DNA of 64,000 nt from a virus: the IMG/VR virus record IMGVR_UViG_3300030102_006261, positions 1 to 64,000 of that record; one strand, 5' to 3'. The notes under the pieces were generated by a model. The model searched no databases, was not told the DNA's origin, and saw only the letters and a list, made by a program, of their open reading frames with translations. Positions 1 to 6,342 of the stretch are shown piece after piece (the first letter of the stretch is position 1; each line of letters starts with the position of its first letter). Position numbers and translations under genes: made by a program.

Positions 1-174
1 GTTGATTTCGTCGTAGCCCTTGGGATTGAGAAGGCCGTGCCCTCTACTCTCGTCGAATCCGGTGCCGACCAGGTAGACTCCCTGATCGTGGTGCGCTTCG
101 AGAATGCGCCATTCGTTTCCTTGCGGGTCGTTGAACCGCCATCCGATTGCTCTGTTCACTGGCTTGCCTCCCAT
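1..174 (-). CDS. hypothetical protein, partial (runs off window start)
   Basis: An open frame reads leftward off the window edge with 58 codons present and no stop. It begins ATG-Gly-Gly-Lys at 174, overlapping the end of the upstream gene by 19 bases. An alternative GTG start at 159 touches the upstream stop codon and has the purine-rich GGGAGG a few bases before it, so either start is possible. The visible part is polar and Trp/His-containing, ending in a stretch with GLLNPKGYDEIN. I do not recognise the family. It lies at the end of the leftward small-gene array and is probably translated from its neighbour's transcript. Confidence 0.5.
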   Translation of the reverse strand, partial: MGGKPVNRAIGWRFNDPQGNEWRILEAHHDQGVYLVGTGFDESRGHGLLNPKGYDEIN

Positions 175-416
175 GCGGCTTCCTCTTCCGGAGTGAGCTT
201 GCGAAGATATTCGGTCTTCGGTTCCTCGTAACTTGCGGTGGCGGCTTGGTAGAAGCGTTCCCCGTCGAAGTTGTCGTTGGTTCCCACGAGTGCTTGCTGC
301 ATTCGGGAAGCGAGGATGATGTGGTCACCCTCCCACATTTTCGAGTCCTTCGCGTAGTCGTCGATGAACTTTGCGAGGAAGGTGTAGTGAGCGCGTGTCA
401 TTCGTGGTTTCTTCAT
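156..416 (-). CDS. small conserved-type phage protein, unknown function
   Basis: 86 residues. The arrangement RAHYTFLAKFIDDYAKDSK, then a helix, then NDNFDGERFYQAATAS resembles small early proteins common in phages of several hosts (a helical protein with an NPNFDR-like motif), but I know no function for them. A sigma70-like promoter lies directly upstream with its -10 box six bases before the ATG, and there is no room for a ribosome-binding site, so the mRNA is probably leaderless. First gene of a short leftward unit with the partial gene at 1-174. Confidence 0.65.
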   Translation of the reverse strand: MKKPRMTRAHYTFLAKFIDDYAKDSKMWEGDHIILASRMQQALVGTNDNFDGERFYQAATASYEEPKTEYLRKLTPEEEAAWEASQ

Positions 417-422
417 GTGTGT

Positions 423-451
423 ATTCTACTCCGAATCGGCTGGTGTGTCAA
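423..451 (-). promoter_or_regulatory. sigma70-like promoter, leaderless configuration
   Basis: On the minus strand a perfect TTGACA (446-451), a 17-base spacer, and TAGAAT (423-428). Exactly six bases separate the -10 box from the ATG at 416, which puts the expected transcription start at or next to the start codon. Confidence 0.8.
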
Positions 452-484
452 GTGAAGGGGTGACGATTGTGGACAACTTGTGGA

Positions 485-724
485 TTACTCCCACAGTCCA
501 TAGTCCTCGTCGGTTCCCCACCCTGCGGACGCGAGGGAGTCCGCATCAGTCCACGAATCGTCTTCGAACGAATCGTCTTCGAGTTCCTCGGTGGTCGCGG
601 GATCATCGCTGTAGAAGTCGGGGATGTGGTCCTCGATCGTTTCCCCGTCAGGGAGAATCCATGAGAAGTCGTCGTGGACTTCACCGGGGAGATCGTTGTT
701 GAACTGGTCATCGAAGGTGGTCAT
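485..724 (-). CDS. acidic hypothetical protein
   Basis: 79 residues, very acidic, opening MTTFDDQFNNDLPGEVHDDF and rich in Asp, Glu and Trp throughout (for example TTEELEDDSFEDDSWTDAD). No known family recognised; small acidic early phage proteins often bind host factors or mimic DNA, but nothing here proves that. Unlike its neighbours it has a leader of about 25-30 bases containing a GAAAGG-like ribosome-binding site before the ATG at 724. Its promoter overlaps the end of the next gene upstream. Confidence 0.6.
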   Translation of the reverse strand: MTTFDDQFNNDLPGEVHDDFSWILPDGETIEDHIPDFYSDDPATTEELEDDSFEDDSWTDADSLASAGWGTDEDYGLWE

Positions 725-754
725 GAGTTGAGCCTTTCTGTTTGAGTTGCTCTG

Positions 755-783
755 ATTGTAGCAGGAATGGGGGACGGTGTCAA
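755..783 (-). promoter_or_regulatory. sigma70-like promoter with leader
   Basis: Minus-strand TTGACA (778-783), 17-base spacer, TACAAT (755-760). It drives the gene starting at 724 and, unlike the other promoters in this array, leaves a normal leader before the start codon. Confidence 0.75.
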
Positions 784-1046
784 GCGTAGCACATGCAAAG
801 TCTGTGATTTTCGAGATCCCAGTCCTTCCACGTCATGGAGTACGCGAGAGTGTAGAGGGCTTCCGCTTGCTCACGGGTGAGGGGAACCGACTCCTCACGG
901 GAGCAGTCGAACAGGTAATACCCGACCTTTCCCTCGTCCTTCTGATCGATGAACCCCTTGTCGAATGCGACGAGTTCCACGCGGGGGTGATCGTCATCGA
1001 TGGAGAGATCCGTGAAAATTCCGACTGATTGAAGTGTTGCATCCAT
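780..1046 (-). CDS. hypothetical protein
   Basis: 88 residues, acidic, with a central HPRVELVAFDKGFIDQKDEG and a predicted beta-rich first half, then a helical second half (LTREQAEALYTLAYSM). Cys-rich end (LCMCYA). Family not recognised. Its start is fixed by a promoter whose -10 box ends six bases before the ATG, so the mRNA is likely leaderless. Confidence 0.6.
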   Translation of the reverse strand: MDATLQSVGIFTDLSIDDDHPRVELVAFDKGFIDQKDEGKVGYYLFDCSREESVPLTREQAEALYTLAYSMTWKDWDLENHRLCMCYA

Positions 1047-1052
1047 GGTGGT

Positions 1053-1081
1053 ATTCTACTCCGAAGTGGTCAGGGTGTCAA
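1053..1081 (-). promoter_or_regulatory. sigma70-like promoter, leaderless configuration
   Basis: Minus-strand TTGACA (1076-1081), 17-base spacer, TAGAAT (1053-1058), then six bases to the ATG at 1046. The part nearest the gene repeats the promoter at 423-451 almost exactly (shared TTCGGAGTAGAATAC), suggesting a duplicated promoter cassette. Confidence 0.8.
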
Positions 1082-1407
1082 GTGGAGGGGGAGAGATTTT
1101 CGGACTTTTCGAGATATTCCCACAGGAGCCCCCGATGCTCATCCCGTCGAGCGAGGTAGAGGTGACTGCTGAAGACCTCAACACCGTAGAAATCGTCCCC
1201 GTTCTCGTCCATCGCACGGAAAACGTACGTTTCACAGAGATGCTGGTCCTCGATGCTCATGACTGCGGACACCACGAAGGTTTCGGTGTTGATCCCGTCA
1301 GGTGAGAAGTTCCATACAGTCTGGAACAGGGACTTCTGATACGTTCCCTCTTCGATGATCTTGCGGTTTCGGGTGCGGATGTACTTGATGTCGTTGAGAT
1401 TTGTCAT
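1078..1407 (-). CDS. hypothetical protein
   Basis: 109 residues from the ATG at 1407. An in-frame ATG lies 18 bases further upstream, but it would sit on the -10 box of the promoter, so the inner start (MTNLNDIKYIRTRNRK) is preferred. The protein is mixed alpha/beta and contains FVVSAVMSIEDQHLCETYVF and an aromatic end. Family not recognised. It is the fourth gene of the leftward early array. Confidence 0.6.
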   Translation of the reverse strand: MTNLNDIKYIRTRNRKIIEEGTYQKSLFQTVWNFSPDGINTETFVVSAVMSIEDQHLCETYVFRAMDENGDDFYGVEVFSSHLYLARRDEHRGLLWEYLEKSENLSPST

Positions 1408-1413
1408 GAGGGT

Positions 1414-1442
1414 ACTATACCACAAGGGCAGAGGTACCGCAA
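1414..1442 (-). promoter_or_regulatory. sigma70-like promoter, leaderless configuration
   Basis: Minus-strand TATAGT (1414-1419) with a weak -35 (TTGCGG, 1437-1442) 17 bases upstream, and six bases to the ATG at 1407. The -35 matches the consensus only in its first three bases, but spacing and start-codon geometry agree with the neighbouring promoters. Confidence 0.6.
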
Positions 1443-1496
1443 CCCCTAGGTCCTGTCCGAACAGTAAAAAATAAAATTTTTTTTAGGGACTCAAAT

Positions 1497-1514
1497 CCGG
1501 CTAGCGATAGCCGG
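1497..1514. terminator. hairpin between leftward genes, possible terminator
   Basis: A perfect 7-bp stem (CCGGCTA/TAGCCGG) closes a GCGA tetraloop. It lies just past the stop of the leftward endonuclease VII-like gene. On the minus strand the first long T-rich tract comes only about 10-15 bases later, so it is not a textbook terminator; RNA processing or mRNA stability are alternatives. Confidence 0.4.
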
Positions 1515-1522
1515 GATATTTT

Positions 1523-1879
1523 TCAGCCCCTACCCCCGGCACCCTCTTCGAGATACACAATACCTTTTCGGAGCATCTCGGGGTCATCACAGAGTTTCCC
1601 CAGCCCATCATTACATCGCGAACAGAGCAATCCCCTGACATCCCCTGTTTCATGACAGTGATCAACTACCAGTGGATCTGGTGGTCTCCCCTTTGCGGGG
1701 GCTCTCTTTACGGCACGGATCACATCCTCGTGTCGCCCACAGAGCATACAGCAATACCCCTGCTCTTCGCGCATACGATTATATTCATCCAGATCAATAC
1801 CATATTTCCTACGCAGATGCCCACTACGGTCATACACCTTACGCTCTTCTGGAGTCATATCTTTATATCGTTTGCTCAT
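1523..1879 (-). CDS. endonuclease VII-like HNH nuclease
   Basis: 118 residues from the ATG at 1879. Recognised by the recombination endonuclease VII (T4 gp49 type, beta-beta-alpha metal) signature: a CxxC pair near residues 44-47, then VVDHCHETGDVRGLLC around 71-86 with the catalytic His, and a second zinc pair CSRCN at 86-90. T4 gp49 is 157 residues and resolves branched DNA before packaging. This protein has the catalytic core but little of the C-terminal dimer arm, so it may instead be a small phage HNH endonuclease of the same family. The start is chosen because a good -10 box ends six bases before it. An upstream in-frame ATG would overlap that box. Confidence 0.85.
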   Translation of the reverse strand: MSKRYKDMTPEERKVYDRSGHLRRKYGIDLDEYNRMREEQGYCCMLCGRHEDVIRAVKRAPAKGRPPDPLVVDHCHETGDVRGLLCSRCNDGLGKLCDDPEMLRKGIVYLEEGAGGRG

Positions 1880-1885
1880 GGGATT

Positions 1886-1913
1886 ATTATACCACAGAAC
1901 GTACATAAAACAA
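1886..1913 (-). promoter_or_regulatory. sigma70-like promoter, leaderless configuration
   Basis: Minus-strand perfect TATAAT (1886-1891), six bases to the ATG at 1879, and a weak TTGTTT (1908-1913) 16 bases upstream. It repeats the geometry of the promoters at 423, 1053 and 1414. A run of ten C residues (1911 onwards) follows immediately. Confidence 0.65.
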
Positions 1914-2007
1914 CCCCCCCCCCAAACCTGAAAGCATACTACGGGACTCCAAACCGGAAAAAATTTCTCGGCAAAATTTTTGATATATACCTTTGAGGGA
2001 GAATGCC

Positions 2008-2346
2008 ATGCATGAACAAAAATCTTCTCCTACAGTATGTGAACAGTGCCAAGAGAAAGAACTACAACAGACTAAGCACGAACTACACAAGTGTCAGAGT
2101 GCAAACTCAGCAAAAGATAAAGAACTCAAGAAGAAAGACAAGAAGGTCTTTATACTCATGTGTATCGTCGTAGGTATAGGTGCTATCTTTGGTAAGGAAG
2201 CATTAGACAGTATCTCTGAGTGGCTCGAAACAATCGGCAGTGTCAAGAGTGGTGTTGAGAATCTAACAGCGAGTATCGTACCTGGTCCTGCTACACTCGG
2301 TATGTTTGCTCTTGGTGGTGTAACAGTGAGACCAAGAAAAAGATAA
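2008..2346 (+). CDS. membrane protein with PEP-CTERM-like C-terminus
   Basis: 112 residues from the ATG at 2008, behind a GAGGGAG ribosome-binding site. Residues 1-46 are charged and coiled-coil-like with three Cys (CEQCQ near 11-15). A transmembrane segment follows at about 47-62 (VFILMCIVVGIGAIFG), then an amphipathic stretch. The last 22 residues, from VPGPATLGMFALGG to the basic RPRKR, match the three-part layout of a PEP-CTERM sorting signal (Pro-containing motif, short hydrophobic stretch, basic tail), which exosortases process in some Gram-negative bacteria including planctomycetes. The match is by eye and the hydrophobic part is short. Role unknown; a lysis or envelope function is possible. 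Confidence 0.6.
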   Translation: MHEQKSSPTVCEQCQEKELQQTKHELHKCQSANSAKDKELKKKDKKVFILMCIVVGIGAIFGKEALDSISEWLETIGSVKSGVENLTASIVPGPATLGMFALGGVTVRPRKR

Positions 2347-2420
2347 ATAGAGTGGACAGAATGACAATACGATGCCTTTCATGAAGTGACGCACACACAC
2401 TCGTTTCGAGGGGGAAACAC

Positions 2421-2648
2421 ATGTCAGGTATTCTTGCAATTACAGATCATCTTATCACAATCGGCATTAGTATTGCTGGACCCATTGTGCTAGCAATTCT
2501 GGGATTCATGCTTAAGCTCTATTCTACAATCAGTCTACACACTAAAATGCTCGAAGCACATGACAGACGAATTCGTGAAAATGTGGCTAAACTGAGTAAG
2601 ATGGAAGACAAGCAGTACTCGATCGTACAGAAGATCCCACCTAAATAA
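2421..2648 (+). CDS. small membrane protein, holin-like layout
   Basis: 75 residues, start ATG preceded by GAGGGGGAAACAC. One or two hydrophobic segments at about 4-33 (TIGISIAGPIVLAILGFMLK), then a charged helical tail (KMLEAHDRRIRENVAKLSKM). Such a short hydrophobic N-terminus plus a polar coiled-coil tail occurs in phage holins and spanin-like proteins, but no family signature is seen. The last codons overlap the end of the convergent protease-like gene by 8 bases. Confidence 0.55.
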   Translation: MSGILAITDHLITIGISIAGPIVLAILGFMLKLYSTISLHTKMLEAHDRRIRENVAKLSKMEDKQYSIVQKIPPK

Positions 2649-2988
2649 GCCCTGATCTCCAGAGTTCGTCTGTGAGGAACATTTCGAGTTCCCCGCACTC
2701 ACGCTCTCCGTCATGAGTCCATGTATCTTCGATATACTGTCTTACGTGTATCATCTCATGTATAAGGGTGCTGACGAAATCACGAATAGTCATGTTGGTA
2801 TTGAGCCGAATTACGTAAGTGTTCGGCTCTTTATCAGGTAGACATTCTCCGTAGTAGCCGTCCAAAGCCTGAATTAGCAAGCGGAGCGAAAACTTGTGGT
2901 CTTGCAAGCTTAAATTAGAAATCGCCCAGTCTATAGTAATCTGAGCGATTCTTCTTTCGTATTGTTTTCCACCGCGAATGGTGAGCAT
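2641..2988 (-). CDS. SprT-like zinc metallopeptidase
   Basis: 115 residues. The motif LIHEMIHVRQY at about 76-86 gives the zinc-binding HExxH (His77, Glu78, His81), in the layout of SprT-like and related small phage metallopeptidases; a downstream acidic/His segment could supply the third ligand. The first half is a helix-strand domain (ITIDWAISNLSLQDHKFSLR). The ATG overlaps the stop of the upstream gene (TGATG), so the two are translationally coupled. Being last in a transcript of putative capsid-targeted proteins suggests a virion-associated or late role, but the substrate is unknown. Confidence 0.7.
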   Translation of the reverse strand: MLTIRGGKQYERRIAQITIDWAISNLSLQDHKFSLRLLIQALDGYYGECLPDKEPNTYVIRLNTNMTIRDFVSTLIHEMIHVRQYIEDTWTHDGERECGELEMFLTDELWRSGLI

Positions 2989-4061
2989 CAGAATTTTGTA
3001 CCGGGAGATCTTACGAACGATGTGAGGTTGCTCGTGGAGACAGATCTGCTAGGATCTCTTCTTCTACGCTCCATCTCTTCCTTCTCGTATCCGGTGAGTT
3101 TGCTTGCGATTTCCTGTGCGTCTGAATAGACTCCGAGTCCAGCAAGGGGAACACCTACGATTCCGAGAGCCTTACCACCCGCACGAACGAGCGGGTTTCT
3201 CGCGACTAGTCTGGCGATATTGCCAATTCTGGACATTGTGCTGGGTGGTTTTGGCACCGCCTTAAGATCAGCAGCTCTCTTTGCCATGTCCGACTGGAAT
3301 TTACCTGCCTTGTCCTCAATACCACTTCTGATCTTGTCGAGACGGGCTCTTTGCTCCGGAGTGTAATCATCGACACCTGTTGGAGCTTTAGGGGTATCAG
3401 GTTCGAGCTTACTCGTTATCTTCTTGTCATAGTCCGCTCGTGCTTTATCTAAATTCTTCTGAAGCTTTGACTCCACATCGTCAGCGGCAATCTTTTTCTT
3501 TGCGTCCTCTATGTCACCACTAATCTTCTTGAGTTCTGCTTCCTCTTCTGGAGTGAAGAAGTTGAGATCTGCATCGTTTGCAGGTTTCGGTGTCTTGGGA
3601 GTTCCGGGTTCACGATAATCAGGTGACGCACTTCTTTGTGCATCGAGTTGATCCATCGCAGCCTTCATCTGTGGTGAGTCACCAACTTTTGGTGGTTTTT
3701 GCTTTTCGAGGAACTCTTTTTCTATGGGATCCATCTTGGCAGCATCAATATCTTTTTTAGCGGCACCAGGTCCTGATGCATCAGGTACGTCGTATCCGGC
3801 ACTCTTCATTCTTGATTTACGAAGGCGATCTATTTCTTTTGCCGCTCTTTCATCTACTGGTTCGCCGTAGTTTTGACTTGGACGGATAATAGGTTCTTTC
3901 CCAAATGATCCTGCGTCTGGTAGAGCGTCTTCCGGTTTGATTCTGGATTGATCCAGATACCTTGAAATCTTAAATCGATCTGGACCATCATCATCTGGGA
4001 ATGATTGTGAATACTTCGGTCCCTTGTCGATCTCTGTGATGTATGTTAGAAATGATCGCAT
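2988..4061 (-). CDS. putative internal head protein with capsid-targeting N-terminus
   Basis: 357 residues from the ATG at 4061, which overlaps the previous stop (TGATG). The N-terminus MRSFLTYITE then Ile resembles the capsid-targeting propeptide of T4 internal proteins (MKTYQEFIAE, cut after Glu by gp21, which prefers I/L-x-E). The body is charged, Pro/Lys/Asp-rich and probably disordered or coiled-coil, with repeated KxxKISGDIED-like and TPKAPTGVDDYTPEQ-like segments. Near the C-terminus a Gly/Ala hydrophobic stretch (AGGKALGIVGVPLAGLGVYS, about 290-312) could cross a membrane, after which the chain ends basic. The role is inferred from the N-terminus only. Confidence 0.55.
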   Translation of the reverse strand: MRSFLTYITEIDKGPKYSQSFPDDDGPDRFKISRYLDQSRIKPEDALPDAGSFGKEPIIRPSQNYGEPVDERAAKEIDRLRKSRMKSAGYDVPDASGPGAAKKDIDAAKMDPIEKEFLEKQKPPKVGDSPQMKAAMDQLDAQRSASPDYREPGTPKTPKPANDADLNFFTPEEEAELKKISGDIEDAKKKIAADDVESKLQKNLDKARADYDKKITSKLEPDTPKAPTGVDDYTPEQRARLDKIRSGIEDKAGKFQSDMAKRAADLKAVPKPPSTMSRIGNIARLVARNPLVRAGGKALGIVGVPLAGLGVYSDAQEIASKLTGYEKEEMERRRRDPSRSVSTSNLTSFVRSPGTKF

Positions 4062-4987
4062 CAATATCCCATTTTTCGGGGAAGATTACTTTTCATTGCT
4101 CTTGCCATTGCATTTGCAGTGTCCGATGAACGATTCATCATACTTGCTGCTGATGGTGGTCTTCCTGCTTGAGCAGCAGATGAGCGAGCCTGTGATGCTG
4201 TTGATCTAACCGGTTTGGTCAGATCTCTCGGACCACGAGCCAATGAAGCTTGCATCCCTGTTCTACCTCTTATCGATCCGATGGTTGATCGCCCGTCCTT
4301 TGTGATGGTGACTCCACCGGTGTAGTTTCGATTTGCTTGACGAATACCCTCTTCTCTACCCTTTTCAAAATCACTTGGTCCTGTTGGTTGTGGAGCATCG
4401 TCAATGGTTGATTGTGCGAGGTTTGGATCAGGCATCAAACCACCCGCTGGATTCTTCACCATTGGTTTGGTAAAATCAAATGATGGAGTCTGATCTGACA
4501 TCGGATCTGGTTGTGTTGGGGATGCTGAGTCAATTGCAGAGTCAGCGGTCTGGGTTGCTGCTCGTGGCTTCATTGCACCCGATGCCATATCAGTTCTCAT
4601 CTGACCCACACGAGCCTGTCTTCCATCGTCTTCCAATGCACTTATCGCAGCGTCCAGCCCACCTGTGCGCAGCATCGTTGAATATTTACCTGTGGTGGGA
4701 TTACTTTCTCTTGCTTGTTGTCTTCGATCAAGTTCCCTGAGTCGCTCTCTTTGTTCTGGTGTCGCGTTTACGAGTCTGTCATACCGGTCTTGCTCGTTGA
4801 TTTGATCTCGACTGTTACTGAAGTGAAGGTTGTCTCTCATGAACTCATGACCAGGTGTTCTGTCGAGCTTGAGGTGTGCGTCTTGTCGGACACTAAACAT
4901 CGGCTGCGCTGGATTGATGTCATTTGTCATCTTTTTATTTTGTTCTTGTTGTTCGGCAGCCCAATTAAAGAAAAGATTCATGTCCAT
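4061..4987 (-). CDS. disordered Gln/Arg-rich putative virion protein
   Basis: 308 residues, start MDMNLFFNWAAEQQEQNKK after an AGGAG site. Low-complexity, rich in Gln, Arg, Ser and Thr, with a central TSPTQPDPMSDQTPSFDF-like stretch and a basic Arg/Ser/Ala-rich C-terminal half ending RKMGY. The FFNWAAE opening looks loosely like a capsid-targeting segment but lacks the I/L-x-E cleavage consensus. Encoded between two other unusual leftward proteins, and translationally coupled to the next gene. No family recognised. Confidence 0.5.
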   Translation of the reverse strand: MDMNLFFNWAAEQQEQNKKMTNDINPAQPMFSVRQDAHLKLDRTPGHEFMRDNLHFSNSRDQINEQDRYDRLVNATPEQRERLRELDRRQQARESNPTTGKYSTMLRTGGLDAAISALEDDGRQARVGQMRTDMASGAMKPRAATQTADSAIDSASPTQPDPMSDQTPSFDFTKPMVKNPAGGLMPDPNLAQSTIDDAPQPTGPSDFEKGREEGIRQANRNYTGGVTITKDGRSTIGSIRGRTGMQASLARGPRDLTKPVRSTASQARSSAAQAGRPPSAASMMNRSSDTANAMARAMKSNLPRKMGY

Positions 4988-5014
4988 TTTTAGTTCTCCT
5001 GTGCATATATGTAG

Positions 5015-5995
5015 TCAAACTCCATACTTAACCCTCTCGGTTGTTGACAGAAAAAGAACGTCAGGTCGCCCCTCAATGTAAGTTCTCTGTGGTGCGATGA
5101 CACGAAGCCCCGGATACTTTGCGGTTCTGTTACGGGATCGGTCCTGACGAATGACAAACACCGGTAATTTCATTCTGGGAATATCTGTTACTGTTGTGTA
5201 TATCGCACCACCCTTGATGCGGAGTGTATTGTTCACTTCCTCCCACACAAAGTCCGTGGGAAAAAATCCACTCTCAACAATCGCTCCATTGGATGATGCG
5301 ATGTCTGACCCAAAAACTAAAGCTTGTATTTCGGCGTTTGTTGGTTCCAAAGCGACTCTAGGTGTTATTGCAAATGTCCCCTGCGGTTCTCTAGTAAGAG
5401 TAATCCTACCCTCTTCAGATAGTGCATCCAGTAACTCATCTCGTTTTGTTTTGAACAGAACGTCAGGTGATTCCCAGTATTGTGCGGTTGGATCCTTCAC
5501 TGATATGTGAAAGATACCAGAGTCTGTTTCGAGATCTATGTCAGATTTATTGACAAGCCCTTGCTCATTACGACGAGAGGATGTGGCAACCGATACTGCT
5601 CTTTTGACTCCTGTTCGTTTTATCTTACGATGCCCTGCCTCTAACACAACCGTGATAGGAAGCCCTTCGTTTTCCACTTGAATCGCTTGATTAATTGACT
5701 CAAGTAGTCTTGTCTCCGTTGCAGCACCTGCTGATCCCGCACCCTGTCTCTCCGTGGGTTTGAGAACAACTTTGATTGCACCTACCTGAACACTTTTACC
5801 ATCTGGTGACACCTGCGCGCCCTCAAATAGCTGACCAATTTTTTGTGCTTCCATCGGACGCTGTGCGCCCGGAACAAGCACAGTTACGTTGCGAACACGA
5901 TCCCCAGTCTTGAGATTTTTGAATTTGGTGTAGCCGTGAAAGCGAAGAGCGTTTGCCATCTCTGCTGCTGTTTCTATGACTTTATTGTCAGGCAT
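5015..5995 (-). CDS. putative PD-(D/E)XK-fold protein
   Basis: 326 residues from the ATG at 5995, which has GGAG seven bases upstream; a longer start at 6022 lacks a site. After an N-terminal helical domain, the segment GAATETRLLESINQA (about 105-119) supplies a helix with Glu. Beyond it come KSDIDLETDSG and FHISVKDPTAQYWESPD (roughly 160-190), the Asp then S-V-K layout of PD-(D/E)XK nuclease folds. The C-terminal part is beta-rich. This is fold recognition by eye; I cannot confirm catalytic geometry. It is the first gene of the leftward unit, divergent from the rightward cassette at 6058, with no clear promoter of its own seen. Confidence 0.5.
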   Translation of the reverse strand: MPDNKVIETAAEMANALRFHGYTKFKNLKTGDRVRNVTVLVPGAQRPMEAQKIGQLFEGAQVSPDGKSVQVGAIKVVLKPTERQGAGSAGAATETRLLESINQAIQVENEGLPITVVLEAGHRKIKRTGVKRAVSVATSSRRNEQGLVNKSDIDLETDSGIFHISVKDPTAQYWESPDVLFKTKRDELLDALSEEGRITLTREPQGTFAITPRVALEPTNAEIQALVFGSDIASSNGAIVESGFFPTDFVWEEVNNTLRIKGGAIYTTVTDIPRMKLPVFVIRQDRSRNRTAKYPGLRVIAPQRTYIEGRPDVLFLSTTERVKYGV

Positions 5996-6033
5996 AAAAA
6001 TCTCCGAAAGTATGTAGCTCAAACCACATAAAA

Positions 6034-6041
6034 TATAAATA
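6034..6041 (+). promoter_or_regulatory. T4-type late promoter
   Basis: Exact TATAAATA octamer, 16 bases before the ATG at 6058, with a GAGGAG ribosome-binding site between. It should be read by RNA polymerase with gp55/gp33 and drive the 6058-7594 cassette. Confidence 0.75.
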
Positions 6042-6057
6042 ATACGAGGAGTGTCAA

Positions 6058-6342
6058 ATGAAAGATTTTCTAGAATATCTTGATGAAAACATCGAAGAAG
6101 AAAACATTGAGTTAAATGCCAAGGGTATGATCGGTGATGAAGTAAAAGACGATGAAAAAGATCATGAGGGTGAAATGGCTAAAATTCAACTTAAGAAAAT
6201 CAAAGACTACTCAGGATCTTTGTTTGACATGCTCAAAGATGATGATCAACTAAAAGCGTGGATTCAAAGTAAAATCACTAAAGCTGCCGCAGATATCGGC
6301 TCCGTAAAACACTATATGGCATATAAGAAAGAAGAACAATGA
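6058..6342 (+). CDS. conserved marine-phage-type protein with capsid-targeting-like start
   Basis: 94 residues. The start MKDFLEYLDE then Asn fits the T4 capsid-targeting pattern (F-x-E-Y-L-x-E). The C-terminal part, with EGEMAKIQLKKIKDYSGSLF and an AWIQSKITKAAADIGSVKHY segment, resembles a small conserved protein I associate with marine T4-like phages; function unknown. A late promoter and a strong GAGGAG site precede it, and it overlaps the next gene by 4 bases, so it is expressed late, consistent with packaging into the head. Confidence 0.6.
   Translation: MKDFLEYLDENIEEENIELNAKGMIGDEVKDDEKDHEGEMAKIQLKKIKDYSGSLFDMLKDDDQLKAWIQSKITKAAADIGSVKHYMAYKKEEQ

Noticed and set aside
2342-2349. GATAAATA and, at 8375, AATAAATA as late promoters
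   Set aside because: Both differ at the first position and consist largely of a stop codon context (TAA-ATA) in A-rich sequence; evidence is too weak.
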